Position numbers and translations under genes: made by a program. Shown in pieces: positions 42,158 through 53,874 of a stretch of DNA of 64,000 bases (position 1 is the first letter of the stretch; each line of letters begins with the position of its first letter). Source of the stretch: CAVPNY01 sp963706905. GTDB lineage: Bacteria > Chloroflexota > Anaerolineae > Anaerolineales > UBA4823. The notes beneath the pieces were generated by a model that was not told where the DNA came from, did not search any database, and worked only from the letters and a program-made list of their open reading frames with translations. Location of the stretch: NCBI GenBank assembly GCA_963706905.1, contig CAVPNY010000023.1, positions 186,001 to 250,000 of the forward strand, in the 5' to 3' direction.

Positions 42158-43513
42158 TTGCGTTCGAGGCGGTATAGTTCCCCCCGGTAGTTAACCAGAT
42201 AGACTTCGCCCTGCTCGTCTTCACCAAAGGATGTGATCGTCAGCCCCGTCTGGAAAAGCAGGGCGTTCTGCCAGTCGCCCTCAGCGTCACGCAGTAAGCC
42301 CCAGATGAGACCCGACCCGTAATCCCCATACAGGTAAATCCCATTCCACTCCGGCAGTTGCTCGCCACGATATACATAGCCGCCCGTCACAGAAATACCT
42401 TGATCGTGACCATATTCCCCTACAGGATCGATCAACACCAGATCGGCCGGGGGAGCCGCACTCGCTTCGGGCGAACGGGTGCATGCCCTCGCGGTAATTC
42501 CAGCCGAAGTTAGCGCCGGCCGGGCTCCCGGCCGGCAGGTAATTGATCTCCTCCCAGGACCCCTGCCCCACATCGCCAATCCAAAGATCTCCGTTCAAGC
42601 GATCAAACGAGAACCGCCAGGGATTGCGCAGGCCCCACGCCCATACTTCAGGCGCGCCGTCGCCCTGGACAAAAGGGTTATCGGGCGGAACAGCGTAGGG
42701 CTCAGCGCTGGTCACATCCAGGCGCAAGATTTTTCCCAGCACGGTGTTTGGATTCTGCCCATTGCCAAGCGGGTCGCCCCCACTGCCGCCATCTCCCAAT
42801 CCCAGATATAGATAACCATCCGGACCAAAGGCCATACCACCGCCGTTATGATTGGGAAACGGTTGGTCAATCTCCATGAGCATAAACTCGCTGCCTGCAT
42901 CCGCCAGGTCGGGGTTGCCTGATACCTGCCAGCGCGCAATCACTGTATTGCCGTTCAGGTCAATATAATTGATATAAAAGAAGCCATTCGTCTCGTAATC
43001 CGGATCAAAAGCCAATCCCAACAAGCCACGCTCTCCGCAGCAATCTACCTGAGAGGCAATATCTAGAAATGGCTCTGCCAGGAGGATGCCATCCTTGACG
43101 ATCCGAATCCGGCCCGCCTGCTCCAGGATGAATAGCCGCCCCGATCCATCGCCCGCGTTTGCCATCCCCACCGGGTTGCTCAGATCAGAGATCACCGGAC
43201 GCCATTCATAGCCAGCCGGATCTGGAAATCGCAGCTGGGCGGCCTGCGTCGGGACTTGGGTCGGAATTGAGGTCGGTGGAAGGGAGGTTGGCTCGGCTTG
43301 GGGGACGCCGGTTGGCGTCGAAGCAAGGTCCAAGATTTGCGTGATAGACGGCGGCAGCAGCGTTGGAGCCATCGTACTCGCCACAGATGATGCTTCTGGC
43401 GAGCCTTCCTGACTGCCAGCGCAAGCTGTGATCAGCGCCATCAATAAGAAAATAAAGAGAACGGGCAGACGGCAGGCCATCCGGTGCCATCTGCTCAGGT
43501 CAAGGATTGGCAT
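42154..43513 (-). CDS. PQQ-dependent sugar dehydrogenase-like lipoprotein, one frame break
   Basis: Six-bladed beta-propeller of the glucose/sorbosone dehydrogenase family, secreted: the start at 43513 gives a signal peptide with lipobox LITAC (Cys31) and a Thr/Pro linker. Motifs: PVGMANAGDGSGRLFILEQA, GERGLLGLAFDPDY, HNGGGMAFGPDGYLYLGLGD, WRFSFDRLNGDLWIGDVGQ and WNYREGMHPF. The frame shifts near 42478; the rest (PVGEYGHDQGISVTGGYVYR, LYGDYGSGLIWGL) runs to 42154. Joined length is about 450 residues, as expected. Oxidation of an extracellular sugar is likely; many homologues have unknown substrates and may not use PQQ. Confidence 0.86.
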
Positions 43514-43521
43514 TTGCGAAA

Positions 43522-43878
43522 TCAGTCTTCGTCGCGAAATTCGGCGTCGACAATCTCGTTCTCGCCAGTTTGCTGTGGATCGTGCCACTGCCCAGGGATG
43601 CTACGCATCAGGGCGGCGCGATGCTCCTCGACGATCTCCGGCGGGCAAAGCTCTACAAAGAGGTAAACCCCCAACCCGATAATGGCGGCATCATCGAACG
43701 GGCCGATTACCAGATCCGGGATAAACAGATACGCAACAGTTCCAATCGGGATCAGCTTCAAGAATGAGCTCACCCGTCGGTCGCCCATCAGACGGATTAC
43801 CAGCTTTAGATGGTCGGAGATACCCGAAAAGAAGCCGCCTGTTGGGGAGATCATGTCTCGATTTTTGTGGTCAGCCAT
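43522..43878 (-). CDS. YkvA/DUF1232 family small membrane protein
   Basis: A 118-residue protein with the DUF1232 core: LKLVIRLMGDRRVSSFLKLI, then YLFIPDLVIGPFDDAAIIGL, a membrane-inserted helix pair, and an acidic tail. The function is unknown; relatives occur next to envelope and stress genes. It ends nine bases before the start chosen for the sugar-dehydrogenase lipoprotein and is probably first in that three-gene run. The bases 43879-43957 upstream hold nothing clear. Confidence 0.78.
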   Translation of the reverse strand: MADHKNRDMISPTGGFFSGISDHLKLVIRLMGDRRVSSFLKLIPIGTVAYLFIPDLVIGPFDDAAIIGLGVYLFVELCPPEIVEEHRAALMRSIPGQWHDPQQTGENEIVDAEFRDED

Positions 43879-43957
43879 AACTACCTCCGATGAGGGGCAT
43901 TATACTACATGCCTGAAAACCAACCCCGAAGTAAGATCCTTCCAGGAAACTCGCTCG

Positions 43958-46900
43958 TTATTCGACAATTTCGAAAATCTCCCCAGCGCTGGTGCCCTGT
44001 ACTTCAGGGAAGTAAAACTGCCAGGCGCGCGCCGGCAAGACACGGTACTCACCAGGCTGCAAGATCACCAGCTGGTAAGTCAGTTCGTAGGTACCCGGCG
44101 GCAAGGAGTTGGTCGCCCAGGCAATATGATCGTCGTATATCTGCGGATCACCGAAATACCACCAACCCCAGCCCTCGTCAAATGGTTGCGCAGGATCGAA
44201 CTTCGGTTCGGTCCCTTGCTGGCTGGTCTTTAGACTGGCGTCGAGCACCTCGGTTCCAGCCGGGATATAGTCTTCGATCACCAGATAGTACATTGTATCT
44301 GGTATCGTCAAAGTCAGATGGGCTGTAACCAGCTCGCCCGCCTGGGCGTTTCGGATCGGCTCACAATCACCTTGTGGGCAGGCCTCTCCGCTGGGGAAAT
44401 AGGAGCGTGTTATGCTCACTCCCTGGCTCAACGGGGTGACATCCTCTACCGGGCGGTTGACCAGCAGGTGGGCTGTGTAGTACAGCTTGCCCGGGCCACT
44501 CTGGCGGGAGATCAACAAGCTATTCGGGTCTTCCGGGTACAGGTCATCTATGGGGGTCGAGGCGGTCACTGCAGTAAGTTGGCTGGTCCCGGAGGCCTGT
44601 CCATTAGCCAACGGCGCATTGTTGAGCGAAGCCGAGAAGGAAAAGTCGCCGCTCAGCTCACCGGTGCTCTGCATGACTTCCGCCAGTGCCATCAATGACC
44701 AGGCAGTCTCAAAGGTAGAGGCCCAGGCGCCGAGGGCAGTGCGATTCGCCATCAAATAACGCAGGGCATCGCTAACCAACGGCGCTGCAGGGTCATGCTG
44801 AGCCAGGGCGGTCAGCACCACCGCTGTCGACTGGATCGTCGTGCTCATGTTCTGCCAGCTGGGGAAGTCATTCTCCCAATGCGCCCCGGTTGCCGAGCGC
44901 ACCGCGCTCGGCCTCGAGATCGGAATACAGAGTCCCGAGACGCTCATCCTCGGGAGACAGGGTCTCCAGGGTCATCGCCAGATAGGCTTGCGCCCAGGGA
45001 TTCAGCCTGGCGCGCTCTTCAAACAGATTGGATGCGCCTCCCAAATCGCCAGAGCCAGCCTCTGAGAGCACAAACTGCTCGAAAGCCAGCCGGTCAAATT
45101 GCCAGTTCTCTTTAAGCATCCCGGTCGTCGGGAGCGTAGCCAGCAGATAATCAACCGCCTGTTGAACGGCCTGTTCATCAATGCTGACACCACCCTCTTG
45201 AGCCTGTACCAATCCATACAAGACATACGCGGTTACATATGTATCGCTTTCATCACTTAGCCACCAGCCCCAACCGCCATCTTCATTTTGACTGGCCAGG
45301 AGCTTGTCCAGGGAGTCATCCAGGGTACGGTCCAGGCGTGCTTGTAAGTTGGGATCTTCCAAACCGAACTCTTGGAGCACCCGCAGGGTCTGCAGATTGG
45401 GTAAAAAGCGCGAGACGGTCTGTTCTGTGCAGGTATAGGGATATTCTTCGAGTACATCCAGCCCGCTGATCATAGCCGCCCCCAGAGTGGGAGCCAGCTC
45501 GACGCGCAGCTCGCCAGCTTGCGGATCAAACGAACGCGGCAAGCTGACCAGCTCCAGGCGCTCTCCGCCGCTGTCCAGCGTGCCTGAGGTGCCGAAGGTT
45601 TGTGGCGCAGTGAACTTAAGCACCGGCAACACGCCCAAAGCCGGCCGGGCCGCGTCCTCTAAAGCGCCAGAGCTGGCTGAAAAGACCGGGTCGATGCTTT
45701 CTACCTCCTGGGCTGTTCCCCACCATTCGACTCGTGACCGACCACCTGCTGGCACATTGACCTCTTGGACCGCCAGGTCTGGCTCATCAAGCGCAAAACC
45801 CGAAGCCTGCAAAGTTACCGCGGTAGTTAAATCCTGCTCGGTGTTGTTCTGGACAACCGCCGCCAGCATGGCGTGGTCACCCAACACCAGGAAGCGTGGT
45901 GCGACCGGGCGGACGATTAGATCCTTGGTGGAAATGACCGCCCCCTTCTCCTGGCCGACAAGTGTATCCTCTGTCAGGCCGCGCACATCCACATCCCAGG
46001 TTGTCAGATTATCCGGCAGGGTAATCATTACTTGAGCATAGCCGTTTTCATCAGTAAGTACTTCTGCATTCCAATATGCCGTATCCGGAAACTCCTCGCG
46101 CACCGTGATCGGCTCTATGAATTCACCGCCCCCACCTCCTCCTACTGGTAAATTAGATTTCCGTTGCGTGGAAGCCGCTAACCCCATACTGGTCTGCACC
46201 CCAAGGGGTTGGTCGCCGTAGAAAGCCGGTACAATTTCCTCTGAATTGGGATCCGCCAGGGCAAGCACAGCCTTGTCGACCACCGCCAGCGAGAACTCCC
46301 CTTGAACCGGGCTTCCCTGGTTATCCAGGACACGCAGGTCGAAATTCACCTCCCCGCCAGGACCGGTCTTGACCGGATCGCTGGTCAAATCCACCTGCAA
46401 AGTCTGGGCAGAGGGTTCGACGGGGAGGACAAGATAACCCTGGCGGAAGTCCGATTGTCCTCCATCCACGGCTTTCAATAAAGTCACGGAGATATAGACA
46501 TTGGGTGCATCCTCCGCACTCAAGGGAATAGTAAGGTCGGCGCCCATCGCATCAACCTGGATGAGCTGGTCGCGAAGCAATGTGCCGCGCTCCACACTGA
46601 CCAGGGCCTGGACGCTCTCTCCAATTGGATTGGGAATAAACACCTGTGCAGTATCACCCGGCTGGTATGACTCCTTATCGGCTGTCAGGCGAATGCGCTG
46701 ATTCGACAGGTCCGGCCAGACTGCCTCCCCTGGGCCGCCTACCCACAACAACACCTCGGTTACGGCGCCTTCCCCATCCGATCCCAGGCCAGAAACATCC
46801 AGTTGGTAGGTGCCTGGTTCGGGAGGGGTGAACGCCACCCGCGCCAGGCCATCAGTACCGGTGGCAAAGTCTGTGCTGCCTACCAGGGTATACTTTGGCA

Positions 46901-49900
46901 CATAATTCGGAAATCCGTAAGGTTCTTTTGGCTCTTCCCTTTCCCATACCACTTTCTGGAAGTCAGCGCGCAGGTTGCGCTCGCCAGCCGGTTCCTTATC
47001 CCAGTCCACCACCAGGATCTCAAATCCGCTCTCCTCGCCGGCCCTGGAAACCCAGGCATCAGGCTTAACCCCGATAAAGTAATCGGCAGGATTGACTTCC
47101 ACGTTGCTCCTGGCGCTGACCGGCAGGCCGCTTTCATCCGTGACAGTAACTTCCAGGGTATAACGATAGCGTGTATCGGCCGCTTCGGTCGGTAACTCCA
47201 GGCTGAATTTCCCCTGCGGATCTGTCTCGCCTTCTCCCTGGTCGATCTGCTCGCTGATATCGCCAAAAAACATCCCGGGGTATGCTGATAACCAACGTGT
47301 ATCCTGCTTGCCTACCTGGTACCCCGGCAAGAAGAAATCGACTGGTTGGCGGAGTAAAATCCAGGTGAGAGGCACATTCCCGGCCGGCGCGTCGAAGAAA
47401 TAACGCGCGTTGATTGTGGCAGACAACGTATCGCCGGCCTTGGCCTGCTCAGAGGGGAAAGTGACGCTGAGATCGATCTCTGGTTTGCGGTATTCTGCCA
47501 CCTGGAAGGTAATCTGGTTATAACTATTGGGACTCTCACTGGTGATCGTATAGGTGCCCGGCGGCAGATCGGCCGGCAATTCATACGATCCATGCGCGCT
47601 GCCAAAGATAGAGAGCGGCAGGTCAAAGTTAGTGATCTTCTCGCCAAGATTATTAGACAGGCTCAGCAGCAGGGAGGATTGATCGGGCATCTCGTAGCGC
47701 CCGTTAAACGCCTGGCGCGCGATCGCCCGGTAAAAAACTGTCTGCCCCGGACGATAGATTGGTCGGTCGGTGTACAGGTACGTTTCCAGATGAGGCGCAC
47801 GGTAGTCCTGCGCGTATCCAAAACTGCCTCCATCCATGCCTTGCATCCAGTTGGAGACCGTGACCGAGAAATCTTCCTGCCCCGGCTCACCAGCGACAAC
47901 ATAGCTGATCCAGTAATAACCCGGTAAGACCGGGATTTCCGAACGGAATACACCTTCCTGGTTAACTTCTCCACTGGTCAGCACATCCCCGTTTTCCGTG
48001 TACACTACCAATGGCGTGCCGGATACCGGTCTCCCATCTCTTAAGTCAATTGACCAGGTCAGCACATCCGTCGCGCTGAACTTATAGAGCATATTGATAT
48101 TGCTAACTACCAGCAGGTAAGTGCTGGGGAATTTTAAGATTCCAGGATTGAAACGCAGGTAGTACAAACCAGGCGTCAAGGGTTCACCGCCCAGACTCAG
48201 TGGGACCTCAACCACAGTGCTCTTGTTCGCCGGGATGTCCAGCGGCAGGATGAAGTTGTTCGGATTGGTGGGTTGGTAGGTCTGGCGCAATTCATACCCA
48301 CTCGGAGCGACCATCGCCTGGAAATCCTCCAGGGGAATTGCCCCTAGCGTGATCGATAGCTCCGATATATTGGTCACCTGAACATTCAAAGCGGATTCCT
48401 GAGGTGTCAAGAATAGGACTTCTGTCCCGGTGGTGACAAACAGGCTGGGATCGAGTGGGGCTGTTTCGAAATCAAGGCTGAACTCCTCCCCCAGGCGTCC
48501 ATTCCACTCATCGGAGAGGTTCGGAGAGAGGATCAGGGTGTAAGCCGTCTCAGGCTGGAAGGTTCCATAAAGCCGCAGAGTTTTTCCATTATCTTCTAAA
48601 TAATAATCCAGGTTAGCGACTTCTGGTTCGAAGGTGATGAACTGGAGCAGATCTTTAGATTTGACCGGTGCGTTAAAGAAGACGCTGACTCCGCTATAAG
48701 TATTGATACTGCCCCCCTGGGATGGCTCGCTGCCTGTCACCTCCAGTTGCGGCACAGTCTGGAAAGTAGACCTCCAGGTGGAACCGAGTGGTGTTCCTCC
48801 ACCGGAAAGGGCGTTTTCATCCAAAATCAAGCTGTATACCCGCTCGCGCTTGAGCAGGTTGGCAGGGGTGTAGGTTCCCACCGTATTATCCTCATTCCAG
48901 GAGAGAGCGCCTGAAACCTGCTCGCCATCCTCCGACAGCCACTGAAGGTTTTGGGACACGCTCTGCTCGTCCATTGGCTGGTTAAAGGTCAAAACCACCT
49001 CGGCGTCCAGATCAACGTCATCTGCCTCATCGTTGGGTTCGATGGTGATCAGTCGCGGGAGTGCAGTAGCAAACGACCAGGTTTCGACCTTTTCCAGCGG
49101 ACTACCGTCCGCGCCCACCAGATCAGGTTGGATGCGCACAGTGTATTCCACCCCGCCCGCCAGAGCTGGTTCAGGATAGAAAATATACGTGCTGGTATTC
49201 AACCATTCGCCTCGACCTATGACCTCCGGGCTGAGCGAAAAGGCGGCAGGCAAAGAACCAGGATCGCCGCCCAACGGCACAATCGGTCGGTTGAAAGCTG
49301 CCACAATTGCTGATGTAGGATCAATGTTATCCGCCTCAGGCTCAGGCAGACGCTGGGCGAGACGCAAAAAGCCAACTGCATCGTAAACCAGGCTGACTGG
49401 CTCCAATAGAGAGAGGCCGTTGGTAGCCTTGATCATCGTATCTAGTTCCACATTGATCTGGGTCGCTGGCTCGAGCGCCTCTATTGGTGTAAATATCACT
49501 GTTGAATCATCGACCCAGGTAAAACTGCCCTCAATTCCGGCGAATGACGCTTCTACGGTCTCGCGATCCATCGGCTGGTTGAAATACAGGGTGATAGAGC
49601 CATCTAATGCCACCTCGGAATTGGTGAAAGGATTGCTTTCGACCAAAGCGGGAGGCAGAGGTTGCGGGGTAGGAGTTGGCGTAGGGGGTGGCGGCTGTGT
49701 ATTCCGCGCCAGAGCCCGGGAAGTCGGCGTTCCGGTCGGAGTCGGTTGTCCGGAGATGCGTGGGAAGGAACAGGCTAAAGATACTACCAGGAGCACGCTG
49801 ACAGCGAGCCACCAGCGCCCAGGAGATTTACGCTTGGTTTTTCGGGATTGCCAACGACGCGACTTGATTAGATGGGATAAAGGCGAGGCCGATTGAAAAG

Positions 49901-49904
49901 ACAT
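43958..49904 (-). CDS. Alpha-2-macroglobulin family lipoprotein, one frame break near the C-terminus
   Basis: Giant surface protein of about 1,980 residues. An N-terminal tail of 30 basic residues precedes a signal peptide with lipobox VSLAC (Cys45) and a Thr/Pro linker. Four Ig-like domains with repeated VVLTFNQPMDxxSV / ITLYFNQPMDRETV phrases follow (about 85-480). Macroglobulin domains and the bait/ANA-type region come next (FPDTAYWNAEVLTDENG, LPDNLTTWDVDVRGLT). The thioester motif YTCTEQTVSRFLPN has Cys1492, in a helical TED domain. The frame breaks near 44895; the receptor-binding-like end continues from TGAHWENDFPSWQNMST to 43958. Such proteins trap attacking proteases; often paired with PbpC, which is absent here. 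Confidence 0.9.
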
Positions 49905-50100
49905 TATTTGCTCTCCTGTAAGAAGAGACGAATAAGAAATAGGACGAGTTCCTTCAGAGTAATTCGACTCCCCTATAGCACGGTCGGCGCCCGCTATCCA
50001 TAGAACTTACTCTCCCTTAGAGAGGCATTATACCCTATCGAACTCTTCGAAGGATGGTGCTCTGGTAATTTCCAGGGATCTCGCCCTATTTCCAACTTCT

Positions 50101-51342
50101 CTAGGAAATATCTCGCAGGGCCTGATCCAGGTCTGCGATCAGATCAGCGACATCTTCAATACCAATCGAAAAACGCACCAGCCCATCCGTGATCCCCATC
50201 TTTAATCGATCTTCGGGGGGAACACTGGAATGGGTCAGGCTGGCAGGGTGTTGGATCAAGCTGTCAACCGTCCCCAGGCTGACGGTCAGGGTAGCTACGC
50301 GTGTCCGGTTCATCAGAGCCTCGCCAGCTTGCATCCCACCTGCCAGTTCGAACGACAGCATACCTCCATAAGCATGCATTTGTTCTTTTGCTATCGCGTG
50401 GCTCGGATGGCTTTCTAACCCGGGGTAATGAACCTGTGCTACGGCTTGGTGAGCTTGCAAGAAATGAGCGATCGCCAGCGCGTTCTCGCAGTGGCGCTGC
50501 ATGCGCAGTTCAAACGTTTTTAAGCCCAGATTGGCCAGCCAGGTATCGAAAGGGCTGGCAGCTGCCCCCAGGGTTTTCAACATCTGGAGCAAATCCTGGC
50601 GCATGTAGCCCAGGTGAGTGCTGACCACCATCCCACCGATGATCACTCCATGCCCGGATAGATATTTGGTTGTCGAATGGACTACAACATCCGCTCCCAG
50701 GCTGAGTGGGCGCTGGCAATATGGCGTCGCAAATGTATTATCGACCATCAACCAGGCTCCGCGGGCATGGGCAAGCTCAGCCACCATCGCCAGATCGACG
50801 ATCAGCATGGTTGGATTGGCCGGGGATTCAGCATAAGCCAGGACCGCTTCTGGATGAGCGCCAAAGGCAGCTTCCCAACCAGCCCGAGAAGTATCCTTTA
50901 CCCATACGACCTGAATCCCATAGCGGGGAGCGATCTCCTGCAAGAAATTGAAGGTGTTGCTGTAGATCGACTCCTGAGCGATGATGGTCTCTCCTGCCTT
51001 CACCCGGGCCAGGATGGCCGAGGAGATGGCAGCCATCCCGGAGGCAAAGGCCTGGCCTTGAGCCACCTGCTCAGCTTGCGCACCCTGTTGATCTCGCAAC
51101 AGGTCGATCGCTTCTAGCAGAGCAACCTTTTTTGAGAACTGGTCAACGTTCGGATTGGTCGTGCGCGTATAGGTGTACCCCTGGATATCGCCACGGTACA
51201 GCGCAGCACCAGTCTCCAGATCAGGGAATATGAAGGTCGATGTTTGATAAATCGGCGCGATGTGCGTATTGAGCGGGTTGCTGCCTTCGGTGTAATGCGT
51301 CACCAGCGTTCCAATGCCGTGTTCTGGTTTGAACTGGTACAT
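50101..51342 (-). CDS. Cys/Met metabolism PLP-dependent enzyme (cystathionine gamma-synthase / methionine gamma-lyase type)
   Basis: A fold-type-I PLP enzyme of 413 residues acting on sulfur amino acids or their O-acyl precursors. Motifs: PLNTHIAPIYQTSTFIFPD, YTRTTNPNVDQF, ASGMAAISSAIL, ESPANPTMLIVDLA, VDNTFATPYCQRPLSLGADV and the PLP lysine in VVHSTTKYLSGHGVIIGG. C-terminal SLGTVDSLIQHPASLTHS and GLVRFSIGIEDVADLIADLD fit the family. Cystathionine gamma-synthase, gamma-lyase and O-acetylhomoserine sulfhydrylase cannot be separated by eye. It stands alone, divergent from vanW. The 49905-50100 gap downstream has no evident feature. Confidence 0.88.
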   Translation of the reverse strand: MYQFKPEHGIGTLVTHYTEGSNPLNTHIAPIYQTSTFIFPDLETGAALYRGDIQGYTYTRTTNPNVDQFSKKVALLEAIDLLRDQQGAQAEQVAQGQAFASGMAAISSAILARVKAGETIIAQESIYSNTFNFLQEIAPRYGIQVVWVKDTSRAGWEAAFGAHPEAVLAYAESPANPTMLIVDLAMVAELAHARGAWLMVDNTFATPYCQRPLSLGADVVVHSTTKYLSGHGVIIGGMVVSTHLGYMRQDLLQMLKTLGAAASPFDTWLANLGLKTFELRMQRHCENALAIAHFLQAHQAVAQVHYPGLESHPSHAIAKEQMHAYGGMLSFELAGGMQAGEALMNRTRVATLTVSLGTVDSLIQHPASLTHSSVPPEDRLKMGITDGLVRFSIGIEDVADLIADLDQALRDIS

Positions 51343-51503
51343 GAGTTGCTCCTTAGAGTTGCAAGGATGGTCGTTTCTTCCGGGTATTATATAGCGGGTT
51401 GTTTTTTAGTTTACCATTTCCTTATTTGGTACAATGGTAACTTGTCAAGATAAAATTAGCTTCAATTGGAACCTGGCGTCTCGAATGATCGTTTATAAAG
51501 TAT

Positions 51504-53399
51504 ATGCGGAACCGGACAACTTATCCATATAACCCTGGCTATCACCCGTTAGACACAGCCCCACAGATCATAGTCGCCATGCTAGGCGGCCTGGCAATCT
51601 TTTTAATCTTGCTTCTGGTGGCTGTCATTGGTTTTAATGCATATTACTCCGGTCAGATTTTCCCCGGCGTCTCTGTCGCCGGTGTGGACCTTTCTGGGAT
51701 GAAACCGGATGAGGCAGCCGCCGTGCTCGAAAGTCGCCTGGATTACCCCCAGCATGGCCGGATTTTATTCAAGGATGGTGAGAAATACTGGCTGGCTACT
51801 CCTGCCGAGCTTGGTTTTTTCCTCGACCCACAAGCCACTGCCAGGATAGCCTACCAGCAGGGTCGAACCGGAAGCCTGGCGCGCCGCGCCCTTTCCCAGT
51901 TCACTGCCTGGTACACAGGTGCTTCCATTCCCCCTCAATATGTCTTCGATACGAATATTGCACAGGCTTACCTGGGCAGTATTGCTGCTCAAAACGACTT
52001 GCCTAAGATTGAGCCTTCGCTGAGTATCGAAGGCGCCGCAGTCATGGTGAGCCCCGGACAAACGGGACGGAGCCTGGATATTGCTACTACCAGCGCTGCG
52101 GTGCAAACTCAATTACAATCCCTGCAAGATGGCGAAATTCCACTGGTGATTGTTGAGACTCCCCCGGTTATATTAAACACGGAAGAGCAGGCTGAAATTG
52201 CCCGCCAGATATTAAGCCAGCCATTGACCCTCACCTTGCCCGATGCAAAAGAGAACGATCCCGGTCAATTCACTTTCGAGCCAGAGGACCTGGCAAAAAT
52301 GCTGGCGATAGAGACGGTCCCTTCGTCTGAGGGTGAACACTACCAGGTCACTTTAGAGACCGATGGATTACGTACCTTCCTTGAGGGCGTAGCCCCGCAA
52401 CTGCTACGCTACCCACAGAATGCCCGCTTTATTTTCAATGATGATACTCGCCAGTTAGAAGTGATCCAGCCAGCGAAAACCGGTCGCTCTCTGAATGTAG
52501 ATGGAACTATCCAGGCGATCAACGAAAAGCTTCCCGCTGGCGATCACAAGATCGCCCTGGACATTGAATACACCGACCCGCAGGTCGGGGATAAGGCCAA
52601 GGCCAAGCAGCTCGGCATTACCGAGTTGGTCAGCAGCTACACCTCCTATTTCTACGGGTCGAGCAGCGAGCGCATACAGAACATCACCACCGCCGCCGAT
52701 CGTTTTCATGGCATATTAGTGCCGCCCGGATCGACTTTCTCAATGAGCGATTGGTTGGGCGATGTCAGCCTTGATAACGGCTACGCCGAAGCGCTGATCA
52801 TTTTTGGCAATCGCACCATTCAGGGCGTTGGCGGTGGCGTCTGCCAGGTGAGCACCACTCTTTTCCGCACGGTATTTTTCGGTGGTTACCCGGTGGTTGA
52901 GCGTTACCCTCACGCTTACCGTGTCTACTATTACGAACAGACCGCTGGCGGCGGCAACGACTCGGATATGGCCGGTCTGGACGCCACGGTGTTTGCTCCG
53001 CTGGTCGACTTCAAGTTCACCAATGATTCAGCCAACTGGTTACTGATGGAAACCTATGTCGACGGTCCTGGGCGTACCATAACCTGGAAGTTCTACTCCA
53101 CCTCGGATGGGCGTGAAGTCGATTGGCACACCAGTGGACTCAAGAACGTAGAAGAAGCTCCCAAGCCTCTTTATGAAGAGAATCCCGAGTTGGCCAGTGG
53201 TGAGGTTGAGCAGGTCGATTGGGAAGTAGAAGGTGCTGATGTGACGGTGACGCGCACCGTCACGCGCAGCGGCGAGGTGCTGTATGAGGATACCTTTGCC
53301 ACCCATTACTTGCCCTGGCGAGCTGTGTTCCAGTATGGGCCTGGCACCCAGGGGATGCCCCCCGACGAAGACGGAAAGAAAAAGAAGAAAGACAATTAA
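51504..53399 (+). CDS. VanW family membrane-anchored envelope protein
   Basis: A 631-residue protein with one N-terminal membrane helix (about 27-48, MLGGLAIFLILLLVAVIGF) and an extracytoplasmic body. Two putative peptidoglycan-binding (PG_binding_4) domains cover about 60-350 (GVSVAGVDLSGMKPDEAAAV at the first). The VanW domain is about 380-530 (FHGILVPPGSTFSMSDWLGD, VGGGVCQVSTTLFRTVFFGG, HAYRVYYYEQTAGGGNDSDM). A G5-like C-terminal domain follows (VDWEVEGADVTVTRTVTRSG). A Lys-rich tail ends the chain. The function is unknown; the family is tied to cell-wall maintenance and glycopeptide response. No clear ribosome site precedes the ATG. Confidence 0.9.
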   Translation: MRNRTTYPYNPGYHPLDTAPQIIVAMLGGLAIFLILLLVAVIGFNAYYSGQIFPGVSVAGVDLSGMKPDEAAAVLESRLDYPQHGRILFKDGEKYWLATPAELGFFLDPQATARIAYQQGRTGSLARRALSQFTAWYTGASIPPQYVFDTNIAQAYLGSIAAQNDLPKIEPSLSIEGAAVMVSPGQTGRSLDIATTSAAVQTQLQSLQDGEIPLVIVETPPVILNTEEQAEIARQILSQPLTLTLPDAKENDPGQFTFEPEDLAKMLAIETVPSSEGEHYQVTLETDGLRTFLEGVAPQLLRYPQNARFIFNDDTRQLEVIQPAKTGRSLNVDGTIQAINEKLPAGDHKIALDIEYTDPQVGDKAKAKQLGITELVSSYTSYFYGSSSERIQNITTAADRFHGILVPPGSTFSMSDWLGDVSLDNGYAEALIIFGNRTIQGVGGGVCQVSTTLFRTVFFGGYPVVERYPHAYRVYYYEQTAGGGNDSDMAGLDATVFAPLVDFKFTNDSANWLLMETYVDGPGRTITWKFYSTSDGREVDWHTSGLKNVEEAPKPLYEENPELASGEVEQVDWEVEGADVTVTRTVTRSGEVLYEDTFATHYLPWRAVFQYGPGTQGMPPDEDGKKKKKDN

Positions 53400-53587
53400 A
53401 GTCCATTCGGGAATGCGAACCCTTGTTGCCTTTTATTCAGGCCAGCCAGGCAGCATTTGGGGTAGAATATTACTTGGTCCAGGAAGATGCTTACCCGCTG
53501 GGCCCATACCATGGACTACAATGACTTAAACAAGCGCTGGGAGCTGGATGCCTGGCGAAGATCTTTCCGATAAACTAGGACTTCAAT

Positions 53588-53803
53588 ATGGTCAGTAAAG
53601 AACTCTTAGATATCCTTCGTTGCCCGAATTGCGTGCGTGAAAAAGACGGTCTGCTCGAGTATTATCAGGAATCCTGGTTGATCTGCCAGGATTGTGACCG
53701 CAAATATCCCATCAAGGATGATATCCCGGTCATGCTGATCGAAGAGGGAGATCGCTGGCAGGCAATCGCCAAAGCTGACCTGCCCATCCCCCCGCCTGAT
53801 TAG
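53588..53803 (+). CDS. Trm112-like zinc-ribbon protein
   Basis: A 71-residue protein of the Trm112/YcaR family: VSKELLDILRCPNCVREKDG with C12 and C15, then LICQDCDRKYPIKDDIPVML with C33 and C36, making one zinc ribbon. Eukaryotic Trm112 activates methyltransferases; bacterial members are uncharacterised partners. It is followed after 71 bases by a HEAT-repeat gene. The upstream gap 53400-53587 holds nothing definite apart from a GTAGAATATTAC stretch. Confidence 0.85.
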   Translation: MVSKELLDILRCPNCVREKDGLLEYYQESWLICQDCDRKYPIKDDIPVMLIEEGDRWQAIAKADLPIPPPD

Positions 53804-53874
53804 ATTGAGTTTCATCGGTATAGACTGCAGGTACATCCTGTAATTTAGTAAGTCACTATCCCTGATTAGGCCTA

